64,000 nucleotides of DNA. Origin: Brasenia schreberi (Eukaryota; Streptophyta; Magnoliopsida; Nymphaeales; Cabombaceae). The DNA lies in assembly GCA_036023115.1 (NCBI GenBank), contig JAYKKT010000064.1, positions 3,277,501 to 3,341,500 on the forward strand. The letters are read 5' to 3'. This document shows positions 1 through 11,070 of this stretch, piece after piece. The notes under the pieces were generated by a model. It worked only from the letters and a program-made list of their open reading frames with translations, did no database searches and was not told the DNA's origin. Within the stretch, counting starts at the first letter, position 1; every line of letters starts with the position of its first letter. The position numbers were made by a program, and so were the translations under genes.

Positions 1-173
1 CAAGGTTTATTAGTTGTGTGGTGATACATCTACCTTAATATTTTTGACTGTTATATAGATCTTTTGCACATTTATGATTGATTGTCAATACCTGGCACCA
101 AATAACATTGTTGATCTAATTATTACTTTATTATATTTGCTTTCTAACTTTAAGTGTATCTTTTTATGACACA
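1..173. other. AT-rich intergenic DNA
   Basis: No coding signal or recognisable repeat was seen here. The stretch is AT-rich and ends at the start of a hAT-like relic. Confidence 0.4.
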
Positions 174-470
174 TAGACATGGTTTATTCCAGTTTTCTTG
201 GAACCAAAAATCGGAATGGAATCATGATGGAGTTGGTTCCAATTTGAGTTTTAAATTGTAAAAAATTTAAAATAATTTAAAATAAAATTTAAAATAAAAA
301 AACATGGAACCAACAGTTTTGAACTGTTGTATCCAGTTTGAGACTGGTTTTAGTTCCACAAAAGGTGGAACTGAAACCAAACCGAGTGATACCCAGTTCT
401 AGGTTCAGTTTTTGTCCCAATTCGATTTCGGTTGGAACCAATGGGCCGGTTTTAAATTGACAATCCTAAT
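174..470. repeat. hAT-like non-autonomous element, relic
   Basis: The stretch begins TAGACATGG, the same left end as the intact element at 42659. It is filled with the family's alternating AACCGGAACC-type and GGTTTTGGTTC-type strings, for example around 225-245 and 320-440. No matching right terminus or 8-bp target duplication was found, so the right end is eroded or lost. It has no coding capacity. Assignment to the hAT superfamily is inferred from the intact relative in this window. Confidence 0.5.
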
Positions 471-589
471 GTCCAAGTTTTAAGCAACCTTTGTTAATTA
501 TATGAATAACATCATCACCGATAGCACATAAAATTGCCTTTTTGAACAAAAAAATATCTACCAATACTAACTTTTGTGTCATTTGTTTT

Positions 590-1300
590 AAAAAGATTAC
601 CAAAGTTGCACTCTATATATTCTATCTTTATTATGCTGATTTTAAAACCTTTTGAGTAATACAATATGAGATACCAATAACATAAACCAAGATACTTTAC
701 CCTTGAATGTGCTTCGTTAACTTATTTATAACCAAAGTGAATAGGTATTAACTTTTAAAATAACAATAATCCTTTCACGAGTCCTAACACATATTCCGTG
801 TTATTGCACATGTCCTTTATAAGTTTGGTGTATAAAAATTATTCCATAAGACTTTTAAAGATCTCTTGTTATTCTACCATAATACTTCTCTAAATCAATG
901 AACACCATGAATGAGTTTTCTTCTTGGCTTCGAACTACTACAATAAATGTCTATGAGAACAAGTTATGGGTAAGTGAAGATAGTAGAAATGAGTTAATAC
1001 CCTTGGTAATAAATCTTTCTAGCATGAATCCAAATTAATGATTTTTGTGCTATATATTTGTTTCAAACTTCATTCAATAATTCTTTCCTTTTCCGCGGTT
1101 TCATGTATGACTCATTAACTTTATGTCTCAATAATTTATATAATTTTGAATATCTTCATTTCTTCTTATAAATAGGTATCATTGTACTCATCCTTATTAT
1201 TTAAAATATTTTCTTATTCATTTAAATAATATTAAATAAAATTAATAATTAACATCTTTAAATTTTCTATATCTCAATGAAAATATCATTCAGTCTTCCA
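590..1300 (-). mobile_element. RTE-clade LINE relic, reverse transcriptase part
   Basis: On the minus strand this corresponds to the reverse-transcriptase region of the RTE copy at 33629-35420. The strings ACTCTATATATTCTATCTTT near 611 and the CTTCTCTAAATCAATGAACACC area near 885-905 match that copy's 34285 and 34645 areas. The reading frame is destroyed by stops and indels, and no 3' tail is attached. It is dead DNA. Confidence 0.6.
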
Positions 1301-1314
1301 AGTTTACCGCATTT

Positions 1315-1316
<2 letters not shown>

Positions 1317-1353
<37 letters not shown>
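1317..1353. repeat. (TA)n microsatellite
   Basis: An uninterrupted TA dinucleotide run of about 37 nt. Confidence 0.95.
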
Positions 1354-1356
<3 letters not shown>

Positions 1357-1588
1357 ATACACCCGCGCTCAAATTGGTCATAGATCTACTAAAGAGAGTG
1401 TTTAAGGGAACTTTAACTCAAAGAAACCAATCATCAAGCTCTAAAGTTATCAGTCCCTTTCTGTCGTTTATAAGCACAACAGGTAGCGTCCGTCGCCATA
1501 TGAGATTCACCGAGTGGCCATGCACGCATCCGCCCATGTTATGTTGGTTGATGAAGCACGGCGATCTTCAAGGTGGTCGTTGGGATTG

Positions 1589-1822
1589 AATTGTTGCCGA
1601 AGAAACCCCAGCACATTACAAACGAGCATTCAGTAATGACAACTCACACCTTCCTCCAAATGGTGCGGCTGCATTCATTCTGACCACAATCTCTCTCTCT
1701 AATTGTTGCCCAAGAAACCCCAGCACTCTACGAACGAGCGTTCTGTGATGACAATCAGACCTTCCTCTAAATGGTGCGGCTGCATTCATTTTGACCAGAA
1801 GCTTCTCTCTCTCTCTCTCTCA
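1589..1822. repeat. Two-copy tandem repeat, ~112-bp period
   Basis: Unit 1 begins AATTGTTGCCGAAGAAACCC at 1589 and unit 2 begins AATTGTTGCCCAAGAAACCC at 1701. Both carry AAATGGTGCGGCTGCATTCA and end in a (TC)n run. The units differ by scattered substitutions. No protein or RNA function was recognised. Confidence 0.85.
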
Positions 1823-2130
1823 TATTGCAGGTTCAACCTTGAAAGCCTTTAAAATCGTGAGGAAGAGTAGCAAGTTAGACACGGCTCTTTTTCAAACTTG
1901 GATAGCAATTTCTAGTGCTTTTGTGCACGTCATGGATGCTCCTAATAGAACCTGGACACTGTAGCCGCTCGATTTCCATGCCGCATTAGGAGGAGCACCA
2001 GTTCTCAGAATGGAAATCATGATAGGGGACTTGACTGGATCCCTCTAGTGCCTTAATGAAACGACCACCATTTTAAGCGTCCACCGAAATCAACCATACA
2101 CAAGCTGTTCAATTCAAATGGTGAAATCAC

Positions 2131-2133
2131 TCA

Positions 2134-2213
<80 letters not shown>
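2131..2213. repeat. Compound self-complementary microsatellite (TC)n(TA)n(GA)n
   Basis: A TC run of about 26 nt is followed by a TA run of about 33 nt and a GA run of about 23 nt. The TC and GA arms are reverse complements and TA is self-complementary, so the whole tract can fold into one long hairpin or cruciform. Confidence 0.9.
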
Positions 2214-2286
2214 GGAAAAAGAAATAAAACATTCAAAAGTTTATCTACACCTAACTAATCTTTCATTGTAAAAGAAAAAACAAAAA

Positions 2287-2305
2287 GCACACACACACAC
2301 ACACA

Positions 2306-2342
<37 letters not shown>
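2287..2342. repeat. (AC)n(TA)n compound microsatellite
   Basis: A CA/AC run of about 22 nt passes directly into a TA run of about 34 nt. Confidence 0.9.
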
Positions 2343-2345
<3 letters not shown>

Positions 2346-2439
2346 GTAATCAAGTACCCTATACAAATATGTATATTTTCTCACTCTTTGATTTTTGATT
2401 TCAATGACTCATGACACTTAAACCTACTGTTACAATTAG

Positions 2440-2660
2440 TTTAGGTCGAAATTTTTGGTTGTCGGAAGCCTAACACAACCCTTCTCCTTTATTCGGGCTT
2501 GGGATCGACATTACAAGGGTGATCCAACAATAAAGAATGATCTAGCTTATTATGAGTTACCTGCTAACATGGGATATGTGGAAATAAAGAATCCATATAG
2601 TCGACCCCGTCTAGTACGGGAAAAGGCTTAGTTGTTGATGTTGTTGTTGTTGAAAGTACA
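2440..2660 (+). mobile_element. RTE-clade LINE 3' end with (TTG)n tail
   Basis: This carries the family's 3' signature in order: a GGAAGCCTAACACAACCC string, then CAATAAAGAATGATCTAGCT, then AAAGAATCCATATAGTCGAC, AAAAGGCTTAGTTGTTG and a GTTGTTGTTG tail. The same strings end the longer copy at 26995-29000. It is a tail-only, 5'-truncated insertion. Confidence 0.75.
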
Positions 2661-3607
2661 ATTTCATAATTTATAAGGGACTTTAAAAAGTACGAATAAT
2701 ACTTTTATTATTCCTGTATCACGAGAAAGTAATAGATTGCATGAGTAAACATGTGTTAATGATGGACACGAACAAATTATACTCTCTCTATATATATATT
2801 ATATAAAAGAAAGAAATGCCTATAATCAACCTCACCCTGCATTTTATGGGGTCGAGAGCACTGCCATGTGAGGTAATGCTGTACAAAATCAATACAATTT
2901 TGACTCAGAGGGATGGGGCTCGGCTGAATATGGCTCATAAGAACAATTTTAGTGTTTGAAAGCGAACGACCCTAAGCCAAGCCGTTGGCTTTATTTAGTT
3001 GTAAATGCACAGCTTGTTTAATGAGTGATTCTCATTGTGCCTTAATGCACAGCTTGTTTTATGAGTGTTCATTTCATTTTATAATTATACCTATACTTAT
3101 ATCCATACATAAGATGATATTTTACAATGTTGATTTTAATAAATTGACACACGAGTATGGTTCAAGCTTTAACAGGAATACAACTCATGTTTTTCTCTTT
3201 TTTTTTCATGATTGATGTTGTTTACCTCAATCATTATTTTTTATTATAATAATATTGTCTTTTATTTGTTTCAAAACTTTTAAAATTATATTTAACATGA
3301 TTCGATTTTTCTCTCTATATATATATATCAAAATTTGAGTACGATTAAAGCGTAGAATATAACCCAGAAGAGACAATAACTAACCTACTTAATAAATCCA
3401 TCTTCCAGAAGGCAAGAATCCAGAAAAGGCCAGCCAGCCGGCCGAGCTGAGATCGGCTGTAACCTAAGGCAAAACTTGGGACGCACGCTGGTTTCGTTTT
3501 CGGTTTTCCAATCCCTACGGCGAGCGAACCAGGTTTTGTATTACTACCGTTCTTGTGAACTGCGCTTCAGCCACTCACACGCTTCAAAAAGAAAGAAAGT
3601 CGTACCC
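2661..3607. other. Intergenic DNA, nothing recognised
   Basis: AT-rich sequence with short microsatellites (TATATA near 2790 and 3318). A repeat of the string ATGCACAGCTTGTTT occurs at about 3006 and 3045. No gene was recognised. Confidence 0.4.
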
Positions 3608-3705
3608 AGAACGTTAGCTCAACGCACGTCTTCTTGACGCCCTTGCTCGTGGTGGGGAGTTCGACTCCCCGGGGTGACTGGCTTCTTCCCAATAAAATAA
3701 TGACA
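3608..3705 (+). repeat. tRNA-like SINE-like unit
   Basis: It contains an A-box-like string (CGTTAGCTCAACGC) and a B-box-like string (GGAGTTCGACTCCCC) about 45 nt downstream, as in a tRNA-derived SINE head. It does not fold as a normal tRNA gene. It belongs to the family repeated through this window. Confidence 0.5.
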
Positions 3706-3926
3706 ACTAGCAGTTATCAAGACGAACAGTTCACTCAAAATGTTCGTCAAAATATCGCAGAGAAATGACAGTAAGTAAAAGCTCGGCATGAGTCAAAGAA
3801 GAGTCTCCTTTGTGACGCAATCTGAAACGTTTCAACTGCCATGAAATCTCCGTAAAACCATCGAAACCCAGGTTTTTAGATCCAGCACCCGGTTTCGAAA
3901 ACCAGGCTTTTCTTTCTCTCTCCTCC

Positions 3927-3934
3927 TTTATAAG
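3927..3934 (+). promoter_or_regulatory. Probable TATA box of the PDC gene
   Basis: TTTATAAG lies about 320 nt upstream of the PDC start codon. A CT-rich leader follows. Transcription would be expected to begin roughly 25-35 nt downstream, around 3955-3965, giving a pyrimidine-rich 5' UTR of about 290 nt. The TSS is inferred. Confidence 0.55.
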
Positions 3935-4249
3935 CACACCGCTCTCTCTCTCACATCACAAGCAAACCATTGAAAATATCTCGGTATCTTTTTCTCTCTC
4001 CTGCGGTTTCCATCGTCTCTCTCTTACCCACAAAACCAAAGCCTCTCTCGCTCTCTGCCATTCTTCTCTGTGATACCCACGAGCCAAAATCCCCAAAGAC
4101 ACTAGTTTCTCAATCTAAAACGTTCTCCTTCTCTAAAAGGTTCATTGTCATTCCCACCCGTCATTTTCCTCTGCAAAAGTTTCATCCTTCAAACTTTGTC
4201 TTACCTAAGGAAGACGGTGGCCTTGTGATATCTGTAGCCTGTTAGTGAA

Positions 4250-5524
4250 ATGGACACGAAGATCGGTCTGGTGGATGCGGCGAGGCCCATGAACAACGAT
4301 GTGGGCGCGCCGCCGTGTTCCAACGGGGTGTGCGTCGTGCAGAATCCCGTGACTCCCATCCCATCGGAGGCGACTCTCGGCCGGCACATCGCCCGCCGGC
4401 TCGTTCAGGTTGGCGTCTCCGACGTGTTTTCCGTCCCCGGTGACTTTAATCTGACCCTGCTTGACGCCCTCATCGCGGAGCCCGGGCTCAACGTTATCGG
4501 GTGTTGCAATGAACTCAACGCTGGGTATGCTGCCGACGGGTACGCGAGGGCTAGGGGCGTCGGTGCCTGTGTCGCGACCTTCACCGTCGGTGGTCTCAGC
4601 ATCATCAACGCCATCGCCGGGGCTTACAGTGAGAATCTCCCTGTGATCTGCATCGTCGGAGGGCCGAACTCCAACGACTACGGCACGAACAGGATTCTTC
4701 ACCACACTATTGGGCTGCCGGATTTCACTCAGGAACTCCGGTGCTTCCAGACCGTCACTTGCTTTCAGGTATACTTGATTCTTCTCTACTCCCCATCTTC
4801 AATTCATCAGTAACTAGAAACCGGAGGATGATTTTCAATGGAACCTTTTTGTTTCGCATGATGATTTTTGAGCGATATAGTTTAGAGAAATCAATATTTT
4901 GTGGCTTGGAATTACAAATCCTATCTAAAATGGTGAAGATTAATGTTAGGGTCTGTTGGATGATGATCCAGTGCATGGCATGGTTTTTCGAGTAGAATTT
5001 CTTTTATGTAATATCCATCATTCTTGATCTGATTTCCTGATTTCTGGATATGATCGGATTAATAGTTAATGAATCTGTGGAAATCTAATCATAGCATGGA
5101 GAGGGAACAGATTAGCATATGTTTACCTGTAGTCATTTCTTACTTGGTTTTTGTTTTGGGGTGTTGCGAATGTTTGAATGGCTTGAATCTGTTCATGCCT
5201 CTTGATGTGTCTAAGTGTGAACAATGTTAAACGTTTGGTCATCTAAGTTAAGTAGTTCCTTCTACTAGAGTTCTTGCGGCTCTGATGTGTCTGATTGTGT
5301 TTTTTCGTGGGTTAATTTTGATACATTCGGATTCAATTGGTTTTCTAGGCGGTTGTCAATAATTTGGATGAAGCTCATGAATTGATCGACACTGCCATCT
5401 CTACTGCTTTGAAAGAGAGCAAGCCGGTTTATATCAGCATTAGCTGCAATCTGTCAGCCATTCCCCACTCTACTTTTAGTCGGGATCCTGTCCCTTTCTT
5501 CCTTTCCCCGAAGTATGGTTCGTT

Positions 5525-5568
<44 letters not shown>

Positions 5569-7114
5569 TCTCTTGTTGTTAGTGCCTATGGAAGTGCGCA
5601 TTGATGATTTTCATTTCTCAGATTGAGCAATAAATTGGGGTTGGAAGCTGCTGTGGAGGCAACGGCGGATTTCCTTAACAAATCCGTGAAGCCGGTCATT
5701 GTAGGCGGCCCAAAATTGAGAGTTGCCAAAGCCACTGATGCGTTCGTCGAACTAGCAAATGCTTGTGGCTATCCTATTGCTGTGATGCCTTCTGGCAAAG
5801 GATTGGTTCCGGAGCATCACCCACACTTCATTGGAACGTACTGGGGTGCTGTTAGTACTGGATTCTGCGCGGAAATCGTGGAGTCAGCCGATGCCTACCT
5901 CTTCGCTGGCCCAATCTTCAACGACTATAGCTCGGTTGGATATTCATTGTTGCTGAAGAAGGAGAAGGCAATCATAGTTCAGCCAGAGAGGGTGGTCATT
6001 GCTAATGGCCCTGCATTTGGCTGCATTCTTATGAGTGATTTCTTGGAGGCGCTAAAGGAGAAGTTGAAGAGGAACACAACAGCTTATGAGAATTATCATA
6101 GGATCTATGTACCTGATGGGTTGCCTCTCAAGTCTGCACCTAGTGAGCCTTTGAGGGTTAACATCCTCTTCAAACACATTCAAGTAAACAGACTATCCGA
6201 GATCTTAGTTTTTCTTAATCGTTTCTATGAAATCGTATGAAAAACTGAATCTTGGGGTGTTGTAGGAAATGTTGTCTGGGGATACTGCTGTGATCTCAGA
6301 AACAGGAGACTCATGGTTTAACTGCCAGAAGCTCAAACTGCCAGAAGGATGCGGGTGAGGACAAACTGGAGACACCCTTTTCTTCAATTTTCTTGCTCTC
6401 TTTGGTTCTCTTCTTTCTTGATCTCATGATCATTGGTTCCAATTAGGTATGAGTTCCAGATGCAGTATGGATCAATTGGTTGGTCTGTAGGTGCAACACT
6501 GGGATATGCACAAGCTGCAAAAGATAAACGTGTGATTGCCTGTATTGGTGATGGAAGTTTTCAGGTAAACATTATGGTGCCTTTACATGTTTCGCGCTTC
6601 GAGGCTATCAAGTCGATCATTCAGGCCAATATTGTATCTTGAAATTCTGATTGATTTTACCTCTAAATGCAGATGACTGCACAAGATGTGTCGACCATGT
6701 TGCGTTGCGGGCAGAACACCATCATATTCCTCATCAATAATGGAGGATACACCATCGAAGTCGAGATCCACGACGGACCCTACAATGTTATCAAGAACTG
6801 GAACTACACCGGCCTCATCGACGCCATTCACAACGGCCAAGGAAAATGCTGGACTACCAAGGTGGGGGATTTCTCCTTCTCTTTAATTATTATGTTTATC
6901 AATGGATTTCTCAAGTTATCTTACCGTGGAGGATCTGTTTCAGGTGTTCACTGAGGAGCACCTGGTAGAAGCAATATCAACAGCAACTGGGGAGAAAAAG
7001 GATTGCTTTTGCTTCATTGAGGTGATAGTTCACAAGGATGACACTAGTAAAGAGCTCTTGGAGTGGGGATCACGAGTCTCTGCTGCAAACAGCAGGCCAC
7101 CGAACCCTCAATAA
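4250..7114 (+). CDS. PDC: Pyruvate decarboxylase, seven exons
   Basis: This thiamine-diphosphate enzyme converts pyruvate to acetaldehyde and CO2 in the cytosol, the first step of ethanol fermentation under low oxygen. Exons, all joined in frame at GT-AG borders: 4250-4768, 5349-5512, 5622-6183, 6266-6354, 6447-6564, 6673-6861, 6944-7114. They give 603 residues, the usual length for plant PDC. Visible features are the catalytic Glu88 in [15 protein letters not shown], the His151-His152 pair, and the ThDP/Mg motif running from GDGS (479-482) to Asn506-Asn507. The first ATG after the CT-rich leader was chosen because the N-terminus aligns with plant PDC. Exon 1 is clearly GC-richer than the later exons. 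No disabling change was seen. An AATAAA overlaps the stop codon and is probably not the working poly(A) signal. This is a confident family call; which PDC paralogue it is cannot be told. Confidence 0.97.
5525..5574. repeat. (CT)n tract filling PDC intron 2
   Basis: A nearly pure CT run of about 50 nt starts some 12 nt after the 5' splice site of the 109-nt intron 5513-5621, so almost half of that intron is microsatellite. Confidence 0.9.
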
Positions 7115-8199
7115 AATGCAATACTGCCACATGCGTCTGCTATAAGTTGTCCCCATTTTTTCCTTCAATCAATTCTATTATTCTAGTTTGTGCAAGATGA
7201 CAAACAACCTTTATGTTGCCGAATATATATGCTTTTATCTCCAATTAGTCTTTGAGCCTTGTACTTGGGAGGAACTTCTATATGTTGGTATTGAATTGTC
7301 TCTTGTTTCTCTGTACTTATGAAAGGAGACGTACTCATGATTCTGTTTGTTTTTCTTTAATGAGAGAAACCACTCGTTCCTAATAATTCATGCTATTACT
7401 GTGTAAGAAAATCGCTTTAAATTGAAAAAGAGATTTCTGCACTCGGAGTGTTCACCTGGCTAGTGGGGTGGACTCACAAGTCGAAGTTCACGAGTTCAAT
7501 GTTGAGGAGGGTCTGCATGGCTTGGTTTCAACCTCAGTAAACAGGAAAAGGAAATCTAAATCCCTGTAAATTTACAAAATTTGAAGTTCACCATATCGAG
7601 AGGAGAATTCTCTTCGCTTGTGGTTTTGTGGGAGATTCGTGGGAACCCCATCTGAGCATCTCGAACTTTTGTTGTTCTATTGAGAGCAACACCGTATGAT
7701 CTTTTGATAAAAGAAAACCGAGTTTTGGAGGTATTGGCTGCTTGCATGGATGTGTTTAAATACTTTGGTTCTGGTGAATAAACAATCCGACTTCAGTTGC
7801 TTAAATACTTGCTTGAGCATTATTTTAATGAAGGGAAGTTGAGTTGTCGGCTTGACTAACAAATATCGTGTTAAATTTGTGGACCGGTCCGTCATTTGCC
7901 TTGGAATTTACGAAGAAGAGATTCCTCGAATCATTTTTATATTTTTTCTTGTAAAAGGGACCCGGAACCTCAGGTGGGGGATGATTCCAGCGAATCTTAC
8001 ATCTACTAAAGCGTGTGTGTGATTTTTTGGCGTCAACACCATGAAAAGGGAATGAGAGTTAATTTCGTGGATGTTGGAGTGGCGTGATGAAGACGCACAC
8101 ACGTGATGTAGTACGACTTCGAAGTTAGCACTGGCTGAAAAAAGGAACGAACGAACACTTGAGGAGAGAGCTTATTCATGCAGTTAAAGATAAAAACAA
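7115..8199. other. PDC 3' UTR and intergenic DNA
   Basis: The T-rich sequence after the stop probably holds the PDC 3' UTR. No further gene was recognised. A SINE-like unit lies at 7438-7560. Confidence 0.5.
7438..7560 (+). repeat. tRNA-like SINE-like unit
   Basis: It contains the B-box-like string CACGAGTTCAATGTTGAGG, followed by the family's GCATGG-TT-GGTTTCAACCTC tail. The A-box part is weak. It lies just downstream of PDC. Confidence 0.45.
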
Positions 8200-9923
8200 T
8201 CAGATGGCTTTCATAGTTCCAAAACTTATAGGTTTGTGAAACACTCTCACCACAGGCATTCCATCAGTACCGTCGTTCTCCACCCGCCACGATCGATCTT
8301 TCTTTCTCTGAGGCTTCTTATGATGCTTATGTGATGCAGTTGCCACCTTCTCATTTTTCGTGTAAGCAAAACCATTAAGAGAATCGAATGCATCCAGATC
8401 GTTCAATAGATCAGTAACTACGAATGAACCAACATCATCACTAGTTTCTTGGTGTTTTCCTGAACCAATGGCAACAGCCTCCACCTCTTTGTTGTTTACA
8501 TGTGCACCAAAATGACAGAGCCCCATTGTGTTCACATCAGCCTTCTCTGAAACATCTCCAGGAACGTCTGGTGAAAATCGAAAATGAGGCAGCTTGCCAT
8601 CTATGTAATCCTTCAAAATCTTGCTAGCAGCTCGTGTTTCATCTGAAAGTCCACTAGACGACACATACCCGCGAGAAGAGCAATAAGCTCTCAGCAACTC
8701 AGCTGCAAAAGTCGGTCTAGTCTGTGGCTCGTATGCTTTAGGTTTAGGAAGGCTAATGTTGTAGCTTTCTCAATTACAAATCTCGGAACATTGTTAGCTA
8801 CAATCTGCACGGCTTGCCGATGTTCAGCCATGCGGTCTATAGGAAAAACACCTGAGGCAATCGTATCATACCGGGAGCTACAAAAGGATGGGAACGCTAA
8901 CCCAGGGCAGTCACACAATGTAAGCTCCTGAGAAATTATCAAGGTCTGGAAATGTTTTGTTTTTCCAGGTGTTGAAGTCAACCCCGACCGCTTCTCGCCC
9001 ACTAATGCATTTATAGTTGAGCTCTTGCCAACGTTTGGGTATCCAACAAAGCCTACCACAACAGCTTTATTATCGGAACGCCTTATGACACCTGCTGGAA
9101 AAGAACCTTCAGAATAAGAGAACCGATCTCCCCTGGCCTCGACAATAGCCTTTGCCTCTCTCTCCCTCCCATAAATTTTCACATCCTCATCTTGTAAGAA
9201 AGAAGTTCCCCTTGTGTTTCCCAGGGGCTATTCAACTTCTTCCCTTCTAAAGCAGCTGATGCAGCTTTCGCAGACCAAAAACATAAAGAATCCCCTGGGA
9301 CTGAAAAAATCTTCCCCAACTTTTCCTGATAATATCCAATGGAGAAAGTCAGATAAAACCAGAGAAGGTTCTTAAGCATTTAAAAATCAAATAACCATTA
9401 CCGCACTGAGAGGGGCAAAAGATCTGCTTTGTTGACAAGTAGCATAGTCTTTTTGTGTTCGTCTATCTCCTTGGCATACTCCTGAGAAAGGATGTGATGA
9501 GAATCATGATCAAATTTATCATATCAAGCTATAAGAATGCAAAAAAGCAAAGTCATATTAAAAAATTTCAACTTGTTTGCACATGAAATCCCCTACACAA
9601 ATATTCTGCTTTCAGTACGCCCGCTTTCAACTTGTTATTTCTACGTGAATTGCGCTTTTATGATGGCATGTATGGAACTATTCCGGTTGCCCTTTCTTTT
9701 ATTACTTGGTAAGCTAAATACAGTTCTGAACATCCTCTTGGCATCTTTGAATCACTTGCCTGTGATATAATTTATATAGTCGACCGGGAAATGAAAGAAG
9801 ATGCTCATCTTTCAATGCATGATTTCATTTCTCCATTTTCACTTTAGGGGAAAAAAAGAGGTTTTGTAGGAAAGTCATCACTGTAAGGCCAGGACACTTC
9901 TTTTATTTATTCTGTCTGCCTAT

Positions 9924-10180
9924 AATTGGCAAACATGATTTCAATGCATGGTATCTGCTTATATGAGTTGCTATACGGAATTAAGTTGTTAACTCTGCAT
10001 GGAAACAAACATATACCTGTGCAGTAACTATGTTGCAATTTCCAAAACCAAAAATTGCCAAACATGATTATAATGCATGGTATCTGCTTATATATGACTT
10101 GCTATGCAGACTAAAGTTGCTAACTCTGCATAGTGACAAACATATACTGCAGTATGTCTGTTGCAAATATCAAAACCGAA
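9924..10180. repeat. Two-copy tandem repeat, ~130-bp period
   Basis: AATTGGCAAACATGATTTCA at 9924 recurs as AATTGCCAAACATGATTATA at 10053. Both are followed by ATGCATGGTATCTGCTTATA and end in TTGCAA-TCCAAAACC-like sequence. It lies where the missing middle of the LSG1 copy would be expected. Confidence 0.85.
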
Positions 10181-10184
10181 ACCA

Positions 10185-10240
10185 AGCCTCATCCCAGAAT
10201 GAGTGCGGTCAGCTACATGGATTCTTTGTTCCCTCTTGTG
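10185..10240 (-). mobile_element. RTE-clade LINE tail fragment
   Basis: The reverse complement of the family's 3' end is visible: AACCAAGCCTCATCCC, then GGTCAGCTACATGGATTC and TTTGTTCC. Only about 55 bp remain. Confidence 0.5.
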
Positions 10241-11029
10241 CATGATCAAGTGTAATCTCTGTTGCAAATAGTTTTTAGCTTATTTTGTTGCTCCTTGATT
10301 TTATATGGCCAGACGGAATACTAGTTTTCGGAACTTTTGGTTCCGTTAAATCTTTTTAAAAGTAACTTCAAACTGGTCTTTACATGTTAGCCTGTGTTAA
10401 TCACCATATACTGATTTGTCCTGAATTAATATCTTAAGCACCTGTTTCCTGCGGCCATTGAGCAATGTAGGGTGACTTCTTGTTGCCCTCATGTATCTTT
10501 TGACTGTTTCCTTTTTCCTGTACTCATGAAAGATGTCAATATGGGCGATGTTTGTTGAGATTCCCTCTTGCAGTTATTTAAAATTGAATACTTTGATTCC
10601 CTATCTCCAGTGTTGGTACACATCCACACACATTAGTTTTTCACCATATTCATATAGCTTTCTTTCAGGTGTGGAACCATGAGACCTTTCAATGCGTGTA
10701 GACGATATCATATCATCATAGGGCATCGAAAACAACAAACAACCCAAGATCTACGAAATTGAATCATAGGGCATCGAAAAAGCAGATTAGTGAAAGGAAA
10801 TCGTGAAGCAGCGGATTAAACTAAAACAGGATGAATTAAGGACTGAAAAGTTGCTCACAGATTGCTAAGGAGTTCCGGGAGCGGGTTAACAGAATCGAAG
10901 ACGCGGCCGGCTTCCTCCACCTGCACCACGATGGCATCGATGTCGCGATTTCGGTGACGGATTCGAGCACGCGGTTCTGCTTCACAAGCGCCCGCCCCAC
11001 CCCAATTTTGCTGCTGCCGCCCCTCACCA

Positions 11030-11032
<3 letters not shown>

Positions 11033-11070
<38 letters not shown>
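11033..11070. repeat. (CT)n(AT)n microsatellite
   Basis: A CT run adjoins an AT run immediately upstream of the ATG of the broken LSG1 copy. Confidence 0.9.

Larger units (their letters stand above)
8200..11030 (-). pseudogene. LSG1: Broken LSG1 large-subunit GTPase gene
   Basis: LSG1 is a circularly permuted GTPase that helps recycle NMD3 during cytoplasmic 60S maturation. Three minus-strand pieces match it. 10859-11030 is the N-terminus (GRALVK, VLESVTE, DIDAIV), lacking about 20 residues usual between the first two motifs. 9401-9481 carries the G4 motif NKADLLPLSVR. 8200-9325 carries FWSAKAAS, the G1 motif GYPNVGKSS, the G3 motif DCPG and the C-terminal HKKPQRKKDRSWRV. Frame breaks, judged from where homology jumps frame, lie near 10947, 9190 and 8772. 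The 9401/9325 exon junction also fails to keep frame. The central exon with the domain before DARDPLF was not found in 9482-10858. The family call is firm. Pseudogene status rests on several independent defects while neighbouring genes are intact. Indel errors in the assembly are the alternative but would not explain the missing exon. Confidence 0.8.

Noticed and set aside
3970..4245. 91-codon open frame ending just before the PDC ATG, as a possible upstream peptide
   Set aside because: It opens with TTG, not ATG, and is a product of CT-rich leader composition. No ATG-started upstream frame of that length exists there.
4205..4705. 166-codon minus-strand open frame
   Set aside because: It is the antisense shadow of GC-rich PDC exon 1 and has no family features.
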